A DNA stretch of 41,719 bases from an uncultured Oscillibacter sp. (lineage in GTDB: Bacteria > Bacillota > Clostridia > Oscillospirales > Oscillospiraceae), in contig CAJTSM010000023.1 in NCBI GenBank assembly GCA_910578935.1, positions 1 to 41,719 on the forward strand, in the 5' to 3' direction. Made by a program: the position numbers and the translations under genes. Shown in pieces: positions 22,819-30,982 of the stretch. Every line of letters begins with the position of its first letter. The stretch's first letter is position 1. The notes under the pieces were generated by a model. It was not told the DNA's origin, did not search any database, and was given only the letters and a program-made list of their open reading frames with translations.

Positions 22819-22888
22819 GAAGTTTTTCGCATTTCCCGCCGCCACGCCGCATAGGATGGACCAACAAGAGGCAGGGAGTGAGGATGTT

Positions 22889-23137
22889 TTGAAGGGAAAC
22901 ATGGAGGAGCGGGCGGAGCGCCTGGCTCTTTACATCATAGAAAATCGGTCCACGGTCCGGGCCGCCGCCCAGAGGTTCGGCATCAGCAAGTCGACGGTAC
23001 ATAAAGATATCTCCGAGCGGCTGCCGTTATTCAACCGTCCGCTGTACCTGCAGGTAAAAGAAGTGCTGGACGTGAACAAGGCCCAGCGGCATATCCGCGG
23101 CGGCATCGCCACCCGGAAAAAATACCGCGGCGACTGA
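22889..23137 (+). CDS. spoIIID: Stage III sporulation transcriptional regulator SpoIIID
   Basis: Small helix-turn-helix protein that modulates mother-cell sigma-E and sigma-K dependent genes during sporulation. The product MKGNMEERAERLALYIIENRSTVRAAAQRFGISKSTVHKDISERLPLFNRPLYLQVKEVLDVNKAQRHIRGGIATRKKYRGD matches the family along its length, including STVRAAAQRFGISKSTVHKDISERLP and AQRHIRGGIATRKKY. I choose the TTG start at 22889 because it gives the family length (82 residues) and GAGG lies upstream; an ATG at 22856 would add an unrelated extension. Marks the organism as spore-forming. Confidence 0.95.
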   Translation: MKGNMEERAERLALYIIENRSTVRAAAQRFGISKSTVHKDISERLPLFNRPLYLQVKEVLDVNKAQRHIRGGIATRKKYRGD

Positions 23138-23160
23138 CGCCGCACGAGGAGGGACCTCTT

Positions 23161-23505
23161 ATGCCAAATCGTCAACACAGCCGGCCCAGCCGTTCCTCCG
23201 CCGGACGAAGCCCGGCGGCCGGGCGGACGGCCCGAGCGGTATCCGTTTCCCGTACTCCGGGCACGCCGGTCTATACGGAACCGGAGGTCCGCCGCTGGCC
23301 CCATCCGCTGGAGGACGGGGCCGCTTCCCCCGCGCCGGAGCCCGCCATGCACTACATCCGCTGTGCTTTGTCTTATCAGAATCAGCTCCTGGCAGACATT
23401 AAAGTCCTCCTGGAGCAAATGACGGTGGACCGGGCGTCAGGAACTCCGCCGCCGGATTCCCCCTTAGAGCCGGAAAAGGGTGGAGAAAATTTGTCCAAGT
23501 TGTAA
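23161..23505 (+). CDS. Hypothetical basic/proline-rich protein, 114 residues
   Basis: Not recognised. Start ATG 23161 is preceded by GGAGG at eight bases. The N-terminal half is low-complexity and basic (SRPSRSSAGRSPAAGRTARAV); the middle MHYIRCALSYQNQLLADIKVLLEQM looks like one amphipathic helix. It lies 23 bases downstream of spoIIID and is probably co-transcribed, so it may be a sporulation accessory protein; that is inference from position only. Confidence 0.6.
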   Translation: MPNRQHSRPSRSSAGRSPAAGRTARAVSVSRTPGTPVYTEPEVRRWPHPLEDGAASPAPEPAMHYIRCALSYQNQLLADIKVLLEQMTVDRASGTPPPDSPLEPEKGGENLSKL

Positions 23506-23566
23506 ACTTTCTGAAAACATTTTAATTTCCTTGTAAGAAATGACAGAAACAGCGAAATTCCGGCAG

Positions 23567-23595
23567 AAAAAATAGCGGCAGCGCCGCTATTTTTT
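23567..23595. terminator. Bidirectional terminator
   Basis: Perfect 13-bp stem AAAAAATAGCGGC / GCCGCTATTTTTT (23567-23579 with 23583-23595), loop AGC. It ends the spoIIID transcript. Confidence 0.9.
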
Positions 23596-23598
23596 CTC

Positions 23599-23627
23599 TT
23601 GTCTTTTTCCGGGGACCGCCTTATAAT
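23599..23627 (+). promoter_or_regulatory. Promoter of the LCP-SLH gene pair
   Basis: TTGTCT (23599-23604), 17-base spacer, TATAAT (23622-23627), directly after the terminator. Confidence 0.8.
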
Positions 23628-23722
23628 GAAGCAAATATCCCCGTCCTGCCTTTGGACGGGCCCCCGCTCCCGCGCTTACTTTGATGATACGCGCCACACA
23701 ACAGGCGCATAGGAGGTTTCCC

Positions 23723-24709
23723 ATGGCATCCAGACTTCGCCGCCGGAAGCGCAGCCCCTGGGCTGTCACCCTGCTGCTGCTCTTCATCCTCATCGGCCTC
23801 ATCTACGCCGTGGTCCGGGTCTACTTCCGGGCCCCGGATCAGAAAACCGCCGACAGTTCCGTCATGATTCAGCGGGTCAACGGTCCCGTCATCTCAGAGG
23901 ACCTCTCCGAAGAGGAGGCGGAAGCTCTCCGCTCCCACTACGAGCGCAAGCCCGAGTTCTGGACCATTCTGGTTTCCGGGGCCGACGACGGGCACGGCGG
24001 CAGCGACACCAACATTCTGGTGGCCCTGGACGTGGCAAACGGCCATGTCTTTGGGGCCAGCATCGCTCGGGACACCAAGGCCCAGGTGAATGGGGAAAAC
24101 TGCAAAATCAATTTCGCCTACAATTCCGGCGGCATGGAGCTGATGGCCCAGACAGTTTCCGACCAACTGGGCATCCCTGTAGATTATACGGTCCTGGTAA
24201 ACCTGAAGGCTTTCCAGGCCCTGGTAGACACCATCGGCGGCGTAGACTTCTACATTCCCATCGACATGGACTATGAGGACCCCTATCAAGACCTCTCCAT
24301 CCACTTCTCCAAGGGTATGCGGCACCTGACCGGGGCCGAGGCATTGAAGGTGGTCCGTTTCCGGGAGGGCTATGCTTCCCAGGACATCGGCCGGATGCAC
24401 ACCCAGCAGGAGTTCCTCAAGGCCGTGGCCAAGCAATTGATGACCCCCGCCAATATGGACAAGCTGGGCGACTTCTGCAAAATCTTTGTGGACTATGTGA
24501 AAACGGACCTGACCGTGGGCAACTTGTTTTGGATGGGCACGGCTGTGGCCGGCATGGGGACGGAGAACATCGAGTTCGCCACTTTGCCCGGGGAGTGGAA
24601 ATCCCCTTATATTTACCTGAACCAGGAGGAGGTCCTGGCCATGGTGAACGAGCACCTGAACCCCTATACCGAGGACCGCACAGCGGAAGATTTGAATATT
24701 TTAACATAA
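23723..24709 (+). CDS. LytR-CpsA-Psr (LCP) family cell-wall glycopolymer ligase
   Basis: Membrane-anchored enzyme that transfers lipid-linked glycopolymers (such as teichoic acids or capsule) to peptidoglycan. 328 residues. A basic N-terminus (MASRLRRRKRSP) is followed by one transmembrane segment (WAVTLLLLFILIGLIYAVVRVYF), then the extracellular LCP domain: LVSGADDGHGGSDTNILVALDVANGHVFGASIARDTKA, KINFAYNSGGMELMAQTVSDQLGIPVDYTVLVNLKAFQALVDTIGGVDF, HLTGAEALKVVRFREGYASQDIGRMHTQQEFLKAVAKQLM. The conserved Asp and Arg residues are present. Start ATG 23723 has AGGAGG six bases upstream. The SLH/transglutaminase gene follows 12 bases later, suggesting joint work at the cell wall. Confidence 0.94.
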   Translation: MASRLRRRKRSPWAVTLLLLFILIGLIYAVVRVYFRAPDQKTADSSVMIQRVNGPVISEDLSEEEAEALRSHYERKPEFWTILVSGADDGHGGSDTNILVALDVANGHVFGASIARDTKAQVNGENCKINFAYNSGGMELMAQTVSDQLGIPVDYTVLVNLKAFQALVDTIGGVDFYIPIDMDYEDPYQDLSIHFSKGMRHLTGAEALKVVRFREGYASQDIGRMHTQQEFLKAVAKQLMTPANMDKLGDFCKIFVDYVKTDLTVGNLFWMGTAVAGMGTENIEFATLPGEWKSPYIYLNQEEVLAMVNEHLNPYTEDRTAEDLNILT

Positions 24710-24721
24710 AAAGGGAGTTAC

Positions 24722-26161
24722 ATGAAGAAAAAGGTTTCCACCCTGCTGCTGGCCTTCTGCCTGTTGCTGACCCTCCCCGCCCACGCCGCCCAGGAGGCGG
24801 GTTTCACCCGCGGCCGGGTCTATGGCGGGGAGTTCGCCGACCTGACACCGGAATCACCCTTTTATAGCAATGTCGCCGCCCTCTATGAATACGGCCTTTC
24901 CAACGGGAAAGACGACGGAACCTTTGGCCTGGGGGATTCTGTAACGGTGGGCCAGGCCGTCATTTTTGCCGGACGCGTCCGGGGCCTCTACCGGACCGGC
25001 AGCCCGGAGGCCGCCCTGGCCCACCGCCGGGAAACCACCCCGGCAGCCCTGGCGTATCTGCGTTATCTCCAGGCGGAGGGCGCGCTGGACTTGGGATTTA
25101 TAGACGGGTACATGGAGCTGTATGAACCCGCCACCCGGGCACAGGTTGCTCACATTTTGGCAAACATCCTCCCGGAGGAAGTCCTTCCTCCCCTTCATGA
25201 TGAACTGGTTACCGTGGGTTATTCTTCCCGCCGTTTTATTTCCGACGTGGATGAGTACACCCCTTATTACCAAGATATCCTGAGCCTCTACCGCAAGGGC
25301 GTTTCTGCCGGCAGCGATGAAACCGGTTCCTTTTTCCCAAACGACCCCATCACCCGGGGCGCTCTTGCCGCCATGCTTACCCGCATGCTGGACCCCGCGC
25401 TGCGGATTCAACCTCAATGGGACCTGGCTCATCTTTACAGCGCCGCCGGGACCACCCTGGCGGACCTGGTGGAGCCGGGCACTTACAGTTTGTCCCCCGC
25501 TAATCAGGAAGAGCTGGAGAGCTCCCTGCGCCATATGCTGGCCCGGGACAGCGACCAGATCGTATTTTACTACCCGGGACTCCCTGATGCGGAGGCCCGA
25601 AAGCTCATGGACTGCTCCCTGACCTTTATGAAAACTCACTGCGAGCAGGGATATAATGAGGTCCGCTGCACACGGGGAGCGGGGTTGGTGACGCTGAGTT
25701 TTTCCGCCGCCGGGGCAGGCCGCCATACCCAGAAGTACCGGGCCGCCGCCATGGAAGCCGCCGCCGCCGTCCACGACCAATTGTGGGCCAACGGAACCCT
25801 TCGCCTGGGAATGACGGAACTGGAAAAGGCCAGAGTTTACTATGGCTGGGTCTGTGACCATTGCGTATACGATTATCAGGCCGGGGATGACTCTCTCAGC
25901 CATATCCCTTACAGCCTGTTTGCGGACGGTTCCGCTGTCTGCGACGGCTACACCGGGGCCTATAACCTGTTTTTGAAGCTGGAAGGTATTCAATGCTCCA
26001 CCGTCATCCAGGGGGACCATATCTGGACAGTGGCCACCCTGGACGGAACAGAGTACCATATTGACACCACTTGGGGAGACAGCGGCAGCGAAGTCAGTTA
26101 TGATTACTTTGCCATGTCCCCTCAGCAGTCCCAGGCCGCGCACGCCAAGCAAAGCGCCTAA
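24722..26161 (+). CDS. Secreted SLH-repeat protein with a transglutaminase-like domain
   Basis: 479 residues. Signal peptide MKKKVSTLLLAFCLLLTLPAHAA. Residues 40-225 are SLH-like repeats (FADLTPESPFYSNVAALYEYGLSNGKDDGTFGLGDSVTVGQAVIFAGRV; FIDGYMELYEPATRAQVAHILANILP; FISDVDEYTPYYQDILSLYRKGVSAGSDETGSFFPNDPITRGALAAMLTRML), which should attach it to the wall. The C-terminal third has a transglutaminase-like cysteine-protease fold with Cys 407 (GSAVCDGYTGAYNLFL), His 433 (GDHIWTVATL) and Asp 448 (YHIDTTWGD) as the expected triad. It may cross-link or cleave surface proteins. Start ATG 24722 follows AAGGGAG. It is downstream of the LCP gene in one transcript and ends before a strong terminator. Confidence 0.88.
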   Translation: MKKKVSTLLLAFCLLLTLPAHAAQEAGFTRGRVYGGEFADLTPESPFYSNVAALYEYGLSNGKDDGTFGLGDSVTVGQAVIFAGRVRGLYRTGSPEAALAHRRETTPAALAYLRYLQAEGALDLGFIDGYMELYEPATRAQVAHILANILPEEVLPPLHDELVTVGYSSRRFISDVDEYTPYYQDILSLYRKGVSAGSDETGSFFPNDPITRGALAAMLTRMLDPALRIQPQWDLAHLYSAAGTTLADLVEPGTYSLSPANQEELESSLRHMLARDSDQIVFYYPGLPDAEARKLMDCSLTFMKTHCEQGYNEVRCTRGAGLVTLSFSAAGAGRHTQKYRAAAMEAAAAVHDQLWANGTLRLGMTELEKARVYYGWVCDHCVYDYQAGDDSLSHIPYSLFADGSAVCDGYTGAYNLFLKLEGIQCSTVIQGDHIWTVATLDGTEYHIDTTWGDSGSEVSYDYFAMSPQQSQAAHAKQSA

Positions 26162-26180
26162 AGATATAGGATCAAAAACC

Positions 26181-26221
26181 GGCGGCTCGGGACCAAATGG
26201 TCCCGAGCCGCCTCCTGTTTT
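26181..26221. terminator. Terminator between convergent genes
   Basis: Perfect 14-bp stem GGCGGCTCGGGACC / GGTCCCGAGCCGCC (26181-26194 with 26199-26212), loop AAAT, followed by TCCTGTTTT. It serves the SLH gene and probably also the ABC permease gene. Confidence 0.85.
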
Positions 26222-26230
26222 CCGGAGCGC

Positions 26231-28360
26231 TTACCGCCGGATATCCAGCGCCCGGCACACCTGGGCCAGGGTCAGGCGGTACACGCCGTACATAAGGGCG
26301 CTGACCGCCGCGATGACCAGCAGGGCCATCAGCAGGCCCGCCGCCTCGCTGTAGGTGATGCCCGGGGGGCTGCCGTTGAAATACATGACCATGACATAGA
26401 AGGCATAGATCAGTCCCGTGCCCGCCAGGGCGGGGACCAGGAACACCCGCTTCACCTGCCCCCGGACGGAGCGGCGGAGGTAAGCGTTGGAGGCCCCCAG
26501 ATGCCGCAGGTCGTCGTAGACCTTCCGGTTTGTCAGGGCAATGGTCAGGCACCGGGTGTAGGCGATGACGAACACGGCGGCGAAGCACACCACGGCGATG
26601 AAAACGAACAGGATTAAAAACACCGCCGCGGTCTTCACAAAGTCCGCCTTGTCCAGGACCCGGAACTCCGGCATGTACTGCCAGCCCAACCGGAAGGCGG
26701 AGCTGTCCCGCTGGGCGTAGTCGATCTCGGAGAAGCCCGCCTCCTCCAGGTGCTCCGGGTCCAGGAAGTAGAAGCCCTCCTTCGCGATATCCCGGTCCCG
26801 GACGACCGGGTCCCAGCTGTCGTACTGGGCCACCTCCATGGTGGAGCGGTCCACGATCTCGTTGAACAGGGCCTTGGCGAAGTCATAGGTTTCCTCACAG
26901 TTTTCCACGTTGAAGCATACCTGGGTTTCTCGCCACTCCTCCGGGAGGCCCGCCCCCAAGCGGGCGAAGTCCTCGTCATTCATGACGTTGAGCCCGAAGA
27001 GGCTGTCGTACCGCAGGGGCTCCAGGGACGTGACGGGGAGCCGCTCCTTCGTCAGGTAGTTGGTCACCAGGCTTTTGCTGGGGTCGAAGAGCAGCTTGCT
27101 CCCCTCCGCATCGATAACGCCCCGAATCTCGCCGCTGGCCAGGTCCACCCGCTCCCCCGTCAGGGCCTCGTAGCCGGAGGCGGAGAGGAACAGCTCGCTT
27201 TGCATAACCTCCTGGTATTCCTTCCGCCAGGTGACGCCCATGGGACCCTCCTCCTCAATGCGGTCGTCGCCGTCCACCGCCAGACGGACCATGGGGGCGG
27301 CGGCGAAGTCCGTGACGGTCACGCCGTACTCCTCCGCCAGGGCCCGCACCTCCTCCTCCAGGGGAATGTCCTGGTCCGCCCGGAAGTTGTAGACATAGTC
27401 CACGGGCCGGGCATCATAGCCGATCATGGCCCCGGTGCCCATCGTGGGGGTGTAGAAGCTGCCGAAATACGCCCCCGCGATCAGCAGGGTCATGACCAGC
27501 ATGTTCCGCACCGTCTGGCGGCCCTGAAAGCGCATCTGGCTGGTGGCGATGAGGTCCTTGTAGAGTTTCTTTTTCCCGTTCCAGCCGTTGACCACGGTAT
27601 GGAGCAGCATCATGTAGAGGCCGATCAAAGCGGGGACGTAAAAGACGGCGGTCAGCCCCTCGGGAGGATACCAGTGGAGAACCTGAACGAAGAAGGCGGA
27701 GGACATATAGCCCAGGAACCCCCCCAGGGCCAGCAGGCCGATTCCAATTAGCCCATACCACCGGGGCACGTCCCGGATGGGCTCGGACTTGTGGGACTCC
27801 TGGACGATGTCGATGATGTTGGTCCGCCTCACGGAACGGCTCCCCAGGAGGAACATCATGACGATGACAAAGGCGGAGAAGGCCAGGGAAAACAGGTACG
27901 CATAGGGGTTGAACACCAGGCGCATTTCCTCCGTGTCCACCACGGCAAGGCGGAAAAACTGCCACAAAATCCAGGCCAGGGGCCCGCCCAGGACGGCTCC
28001 GGCGGCGCAGGAGCCCAGGGAAATGACTCCCAGCTCCCGGTACAGCTCCCCCCGGATCTGGGCCCGGGAGGCCCCCAGGGCCAGGAAGACGCCGGTTTCC
28101 CGGGACTTCTGCCGGAAGAAGAGGCCGGAGGCATAGGTAGTGAACACAGCGCAGCCGATGACCGCCAGGGTGAAGATCATCATCACCTGCTTCCGGCTGT
28201 CGCCCCCCTCAGGGAGGACGTTCAAAACGGTGGGGGCCCGCATCATGCAGACGTAGGCCGTGATGAGCAGCACGGAGAAGAAGCAGCACCCCGCCAGAAG
28301 GGCGTATTGCTGTTTGTTCCTCCGGCGCATCAGGGCATTGACTTCGGAAAAATGTCTCAT
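26231..28360 (-). CDS. ABC transporter permease, BceB/FtsX type, 709 residues
   Basis: Membrane part of an antimicrobial-peptide-type ABC exporter or detoxification system. Hydrophobic segments flank two FtsX domains (YALLAGCCFFSVLLITAYVCMM, KQVMMIFTLAVIGCAVFTTYASGLFF, YLFSLAFSAFVIVMMFLL, WYGLIGIGLLALGGFLGYMSSAFFV, AVFYVPALIGLYMMLLHTVV, NMLVMTLLIAGAYFGSF, TAAVFLILFVFIAVVCFAAVFVIAYTRC, VFLVPALAGTGLIYAFYVMVMYF, ALLVIAAVSALMYGVYRL). A large extracellular domain of about 230 residues lies in between (YDARPVDYVYNFRADQDIPLEEEV onward), as in BceB-type permeases. Start ATG 28360 with AAAGGTG upstream. It pairs with the ATPase 127 bases upstream, with a palindromic repeat between them. Confidence 0.9.
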   Translation of the reverse strand: MRHFSEVNALMRRRNKQQYALLAGCCFFSVLLITAYVCMMRAPTVLNVLPEGGDSRKQVMMIFTLAVIGCAVFTTYASGLFFRQKSRETGVFLALGASRAQIRGELYRELGVISLGSCAAGAVLGGPLAWILWQFFRLAVVDTEEMRLVFNPYAYLFSLAFSAFVIVMMFLLGSRSVRRTNIIDIVQESHKSEPIRDVPRWYGLIGIGLLALGGFLGYMSSAFFVQVLHWYPPEGLTAVFYVPALIGLYMMLLHTVVNGWNGKKKLYKDLIATSQMRFQGRQTVRNMLVMTLLIAGAYFGSFYTPTMGTGAMIGYDARPVDYVYNFRADQDIPLEEEVRALAEEYGVTVTDFAAAPMVRLAVDGDDRIEEEGPMGVTWRKEYQEVMQSELFLSASGYEALTGERVDLASGEIRGVIDAEGSKLLFDPSKSLVTNYLTKERLPVTSLEPLRYDSLFGLNVMNDEDFARLGAGLPEEWRETQVCFNVENCEETYDFAKALFNEIVDRSTMEVAQYDSWDPVVRDRDIAKEGFYFLDPEHLEEAGFSEIDYAQRDSSAFRLGWQYMPEFRVLDKADFVKTAAVFLILFVFIAVVCFAAVFVIAYTRCLTIALTNRKVYDDLRHLGASNAYLRRSVRGQVKRVFLVPALAGTGLIYAFYVMVMYFNGSPPGITYSEAAGLLMALLVIAAVSALMYGVYRLTLAQVCRALDIRR

Positions 28361-28394
28361 ACAAAATCACCTTTCGTTTTGAAGGATGTTTGCG

Positions 28395-28473
28395 GGGAAC
28401 GGGCCGCCGAGGGCGGCGGCCCCTACAAGGGTCCTTCCGTAGGGGCCGGCCCCCTGGCCGGCCCCTTTTCCCG
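28395..28473. repeat. Palindromic repeat between the ATPase and permease genes
   Basis: Two stacked hairpins: GGGCCGCCG/CGGCGGCCC, and GGGGCCGGCC/GGCCGGCCCC followed by TTTT on the plus strand, joined by CCTAC...GTAGG pairing. The first half equals the core of the repeats at 14128 and 14192. Its place inside an operon could reduce permease expression relative to the ATPase or stabilise the upstream mRNA. Confidence 0.7.
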
Positions 28474-28487
28474 GAACCGCCATGCCT

Positions 28488-29234
28488 CTATTCCTCGCGG
28501 CCCATTTCCCGGACCGCGTCCAAAAGCAGGTCCTGGAACTTCTCCCGGTCCGTCGAGCCCTTCTCCAGCTCTCTCCACACCACGCCGTCCCGGAGGATCA
28601 CCACCCGGTCGCAGAAGGAGGCGGCGTAAGAGTCGTGGGTCACCATGAAAATGGTGGCCCCCAGGGCGCTTTTCGCCTGCTGGAAGGAGCGGATGACCGC
28701 CCGGGTGGACTTGGAGTCCAGGTTGCCTGTGGGCTCGTCGGCCAAAATCAGCAGGGGGTGGTTGATGAGGGCCCGGGCCACGGCGGTGCGCTGCTTTTCT
28801 CCGCCGGAGATTTCCGCCGGGTATTTGTCCCGGATGCCCGCGATACCGAAAACCTCACAGAGCTGGTCCGCCCGGGCCTCCGTCATATCGGAGACGACGC
28901 CGCCGATGATGGCGGGCAGGAGGATGTTCTGCCGGACCGTCAGGCCGTCCAGGAGCAGGAAGTCCTGGAAGACGAAACCCAGCTGCTTGTTGCGGACCTC
29001 TGCCAGGGCGTCCTCCCCCAGGCGGGCCAGCTCGGTCTTGCCCAGACGGATGCTGCCGGAACCGGCGGGGATGTAGCAGGAGATGCAGTTCAAGAGGGTG
29101 GTCTTGCCGGAGCCGGAGGGGCCCATGACGGCGACGAACTCTCCCCTGCCCACGTGAAGGGAAACCCCCTTCAGGACTTCATAAGAGGTTTTTCCTACTT
29201 GATAGGATTTGTGCAGGTTTTCCACAGTCAGCAT
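28488..29234 (-). CDS. ABC transporter ATP-binding protein, BceA/LolD type
   Basis: 248-residue ATPase. Walker A GPSGSGKTT, Q-loop (FVFQDFLLLDGLTVRQNILLP), signature ISGGEKQRTAVARAL, Walker B LLILADEPTGNLD and H-loop (IFMVTHDSYAA) are all visible. The subfamily resembles BceA, YtrE and MacB-type exporters. It energises the permease encoded downstream. Start ATG 29234 follows GAAAGGAAG; the TraX-like gene ends 15 bases upstream, so the three form one unit. Confidence 0.95.
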   Translation of the reverse strand: MLTVENLHKSYQVGKTSYEVLKGVSLHVGRGEFVAVMGPSGSGKTTLLNCISCYIPAGSGSIRLGKTELARLGEDALAEVRNKQLGFVFQDFLLLDGLTVRQNILLPAIIGGVVSDMTEARADQLCEVFGIAGIRDKYPAEISGGEKQRTAVARALINHPLLILADEPTGNLDSKSTRAVIRSFQQAKSALGATIFMVTHDSYAASFCDRVVILRDGVVWRELEKGSTDREKFQDLLLDAVREMGREE

Positions 29235-29249
29235 AATCTTCTTCCTTTC

Positions 29250-30008
29250 TTACAGCATAAATCGAAGGGCGGCGATCACCGCCAGATGAGCGGGATAGAA
29301 CACATAAAAGAACCACTTCGGAATCTTGAGGCCGGAATGGGTAGGGAGGAAAATCAGCGGCGCGGCCAGCAGAGCGAAGACGGCCCAGTCAATGGCGAAG
29401 CCGCCCAGCTTCAAAGCCAGCGGATCCTCTAAATAACCGCCCCAAAGACAGGGAAGGTAGGTCAGCACATAGAGGGCCGCGCCAATCCTGGGGTGGTTCC
29501 GGCAGAGGAAGAAAATCAGCATCAGTTGAATCCCGATGCCGGAGTAGTCGAAGTTCCACCAGCTCACCACGAAGAAGGCCCCCAGGAACAGCCACCATTT
29601 TCGCTCCTTGAACCCCACCATCGCCAGCAGGGAGAGGAACAGGGTGAAGAAGATGTTCCAGTTGGTCCAGTTCCGGTCCACCATCCAGTCGTAGGGATGA
29701 AAGGCCAGGACATAGAAGGGCTGGGAAACCACGGCAAAGACGGCCAGCCGGCCCAGGTAGCGCTTCACGTCGCGGGTGTAAAGCAGGCCCACCGTCATAC
29801 AGTAGCAGAAAATCGGGAAGGCCAGCCGCCCGATCCAGCGGAAGGGCCCGGCTTCCGGGAAGAAGGCCCCGCCCACGTGGTCGACGAGCATGGAAATAAT
29901 GGCAATGAGCTTTAAGAGATCCGTGTCCAGGTTGGTTGCCAGTCTGGGGCCTCTCTCCGGGACCCGGGCGGGGGTGGTCAGGACGGTGCGGACGGCGTTC
30001 CAGTTCAT
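29250..30008 (-). CDS. TraX-family membrane protein
   Basis: A polytopic membrane protein of 252 residues with the TraX family signature LDTDLLKLIAIISMLVDHVGGAFFPEAGPFRWIGRLAFPIFCYCMTVGLLYTRDVKRYLGRLAVFAVVSQPFYVLAFH. TraX of F plasmid acetylates pilin; the chromosomal Firmicutes members probably acetylate other targets (acyltransferase 3-like fold). Start ATG 30008, with AAGGA upstream; a GTG three codons earlier is an alternative. It heads the operon with the BceAB-like exporter, so it may modify the envelope as part of the same defence response (inference). Confidence 0.85.
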   Translation of the reverse strand: MNWNAVRTVLTTPARVPERGPRLATNLDTDLLKLIAIISMLVDHVGGAFFPEAGPFRWIGRLAFPIFCYCMTVGLLYTRDVKRYLGRLAVFAVVSQPFYVLAFHPYDWMVDRNWTNWNIFFTLFLSLLAMVGFKERKWWLFLGAFFVVSWWNFDYSGIGIQLMLIFFLCRNHPRIGAALYVLTYLPCLWGGYLEDPLALKLGGFAIDWAVFALLAAPLIFLPTHSGLKIPKWFFYVFYPAHLAVIAALRFML

Positions 30009-30095
30009 AAACAGCACTTCCTTATACTTTGATACAGGTGATACGGAAGCCAGGCGGAAAATTCTTCACTTCCGTTTCCATTGCCAGAATAGCGC

Positions 30096-30123
30096 AAAAA
30101 AACGGCCCCCGCAAAGGGGGCCG
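30096..30123 (-). terminator. Minus-strand terminator in front of the TraX-like gene
   Basis: Perfect 8-bp stem CGGCCCCC/GGGGGCCG (30103-30110 with 30116-30123), followed on the minus strand by seven T. It lies about 90 bases upstream of the traX-like start, so it either shields that operon from antisense transcription or is an attenuator in a longer leader. Confidence 0.8.
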
Positions 30124-30206
30124 CGCTCTTTGGCCGCTCTGTTGTAAAGTTTGGAGACAATCGCGGAAACGATGTTATGTTTGGCGGTTTTGCCGTCATA
30201 TTTGGT

Positions 30207-30235
30207 TTGGCGAATCTCAGTCCGTGTGTTATAAT
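30207..30235 (+). promoter_or_regulatory. Promoter of the LytTR two-component system
   Basis: TTGGCG (30207-30212), 17-base spacer, perfect TATAAT (30230-30235), 28 bases before the start codon. Confidence 0.75.
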
Positions 30236-30262
30236 CGTCACAGCAAACCGCAAGGAGATGAT

Positions 30263-30979
30263 ATGATGCTGCGAATCGGCATCTGTGACGACAGCGCCGA
30301 AGCCCGGATCGCCCTCCGGGCCGCCCTGGAGCGGGCCCTGGACCGGCGGCGAAGCGCGGAAGCGTCCTTTTTTGAGTTCTCCTCCGGAGAGGGCCTTCTC
30401 CGCTGGATGGAAAACCACGCCGGGGAGCTGGATCTGGTGTTTCTGGATATCGAGATGGGGGAGCTGGACGGCATGGAAACCGCCCGCCGCCTCCGCTCCG
30501 CTGATGAGGGACTCCAGCTGGTTTTCGTCACCGGGTATACGGACTACGTCTTCGACGGCTACGCCGTGGGGGCCTTGGGTTACCTCATGAAACCCCCTCA
30601 GCCGCAGAAGCTGGACCAGGTGCTGGCCCAGGCGGCGGAGGCCCGGCTCCGGGATGGGGACAAGGCCTTCCTCTGCCGCAGCGGGGAAACCCTGTACCGC
30701 ATCCCCAAGAAGACCATTCTCTATTTCGCCTCCGACCGGCGGCAGGTCACCTGCGTCGCCGCCAACCGGACCTATGTCTTTTACGGCAAGCTGGACGACG
30801 TGGAACGGGATGTGGGAGAAGATTTTGTCCGGGTCCACCAACGCTACCTGGTCCGGACCTCCGCCGTGGACCGGATGGAGGGCAGTCAGGTCTTCGTGGG
30901 GGATCAGGGCATCCCCATCAGCCGGGCCTGCCGGTCCGCCGTCCTGACCGCGTTGGCCCGGTCGGTTTTGGAGGGCTAA
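30263..30979 (+). CDS. LytTR-family response regulator
   Basis: 238 residues. An N-terminal receiver (MMLRIGICDDSAEARIALRAALERAL, phosphoacceptor Asp 62 in LVFLDIEMGELDG, VFVTGYTDYVFDGYAVGALGYLMKP) is followed by a C-terminal LytTR DNA-binding domain (FLCRSGETLYRIPKKTILYFASDRRQVTCVAANRTYVFYGKLDDVERDVGEDFVRVHQRYLVRTSAVDRM). ATG 30263 has AAGGAG five bases upstream and is followed directly by a second ATG. It is transcribed together with the sensor kinase, three bases downstream, and divergently from the TraX/ABC operon, its likely target. Confidence 0.95.
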   Translation: MMLRIGICDDSAEARIALRAALERALDRRRSAEASFFEFSSGEGLLRWMENHAGELDLVFLDIEMGELDGMETARRLRSADEGLQLVFVTGYTDYVFDGYAVGALGYLMKPPQPQKLDQVLAQAAEARLRDGDKAFLCRSGETLYRIPKKTILYFASDRRQVTCVAANRTYVFYGKLDDVERDVGEDFVRVHQRYLVRTSAVDRMEGSQVFVGDQGIPISRACRSAVLTALARSVLEG

Positions 30980-30982
30980 GCC

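Noticed and set aside
24854..26152. 432-residue minus-strand frame over the SLH-transglutaminase gene
   Set aside because: Antisense shadow; the plus-strand protein has signal peptide, repeats and catalytic residues.
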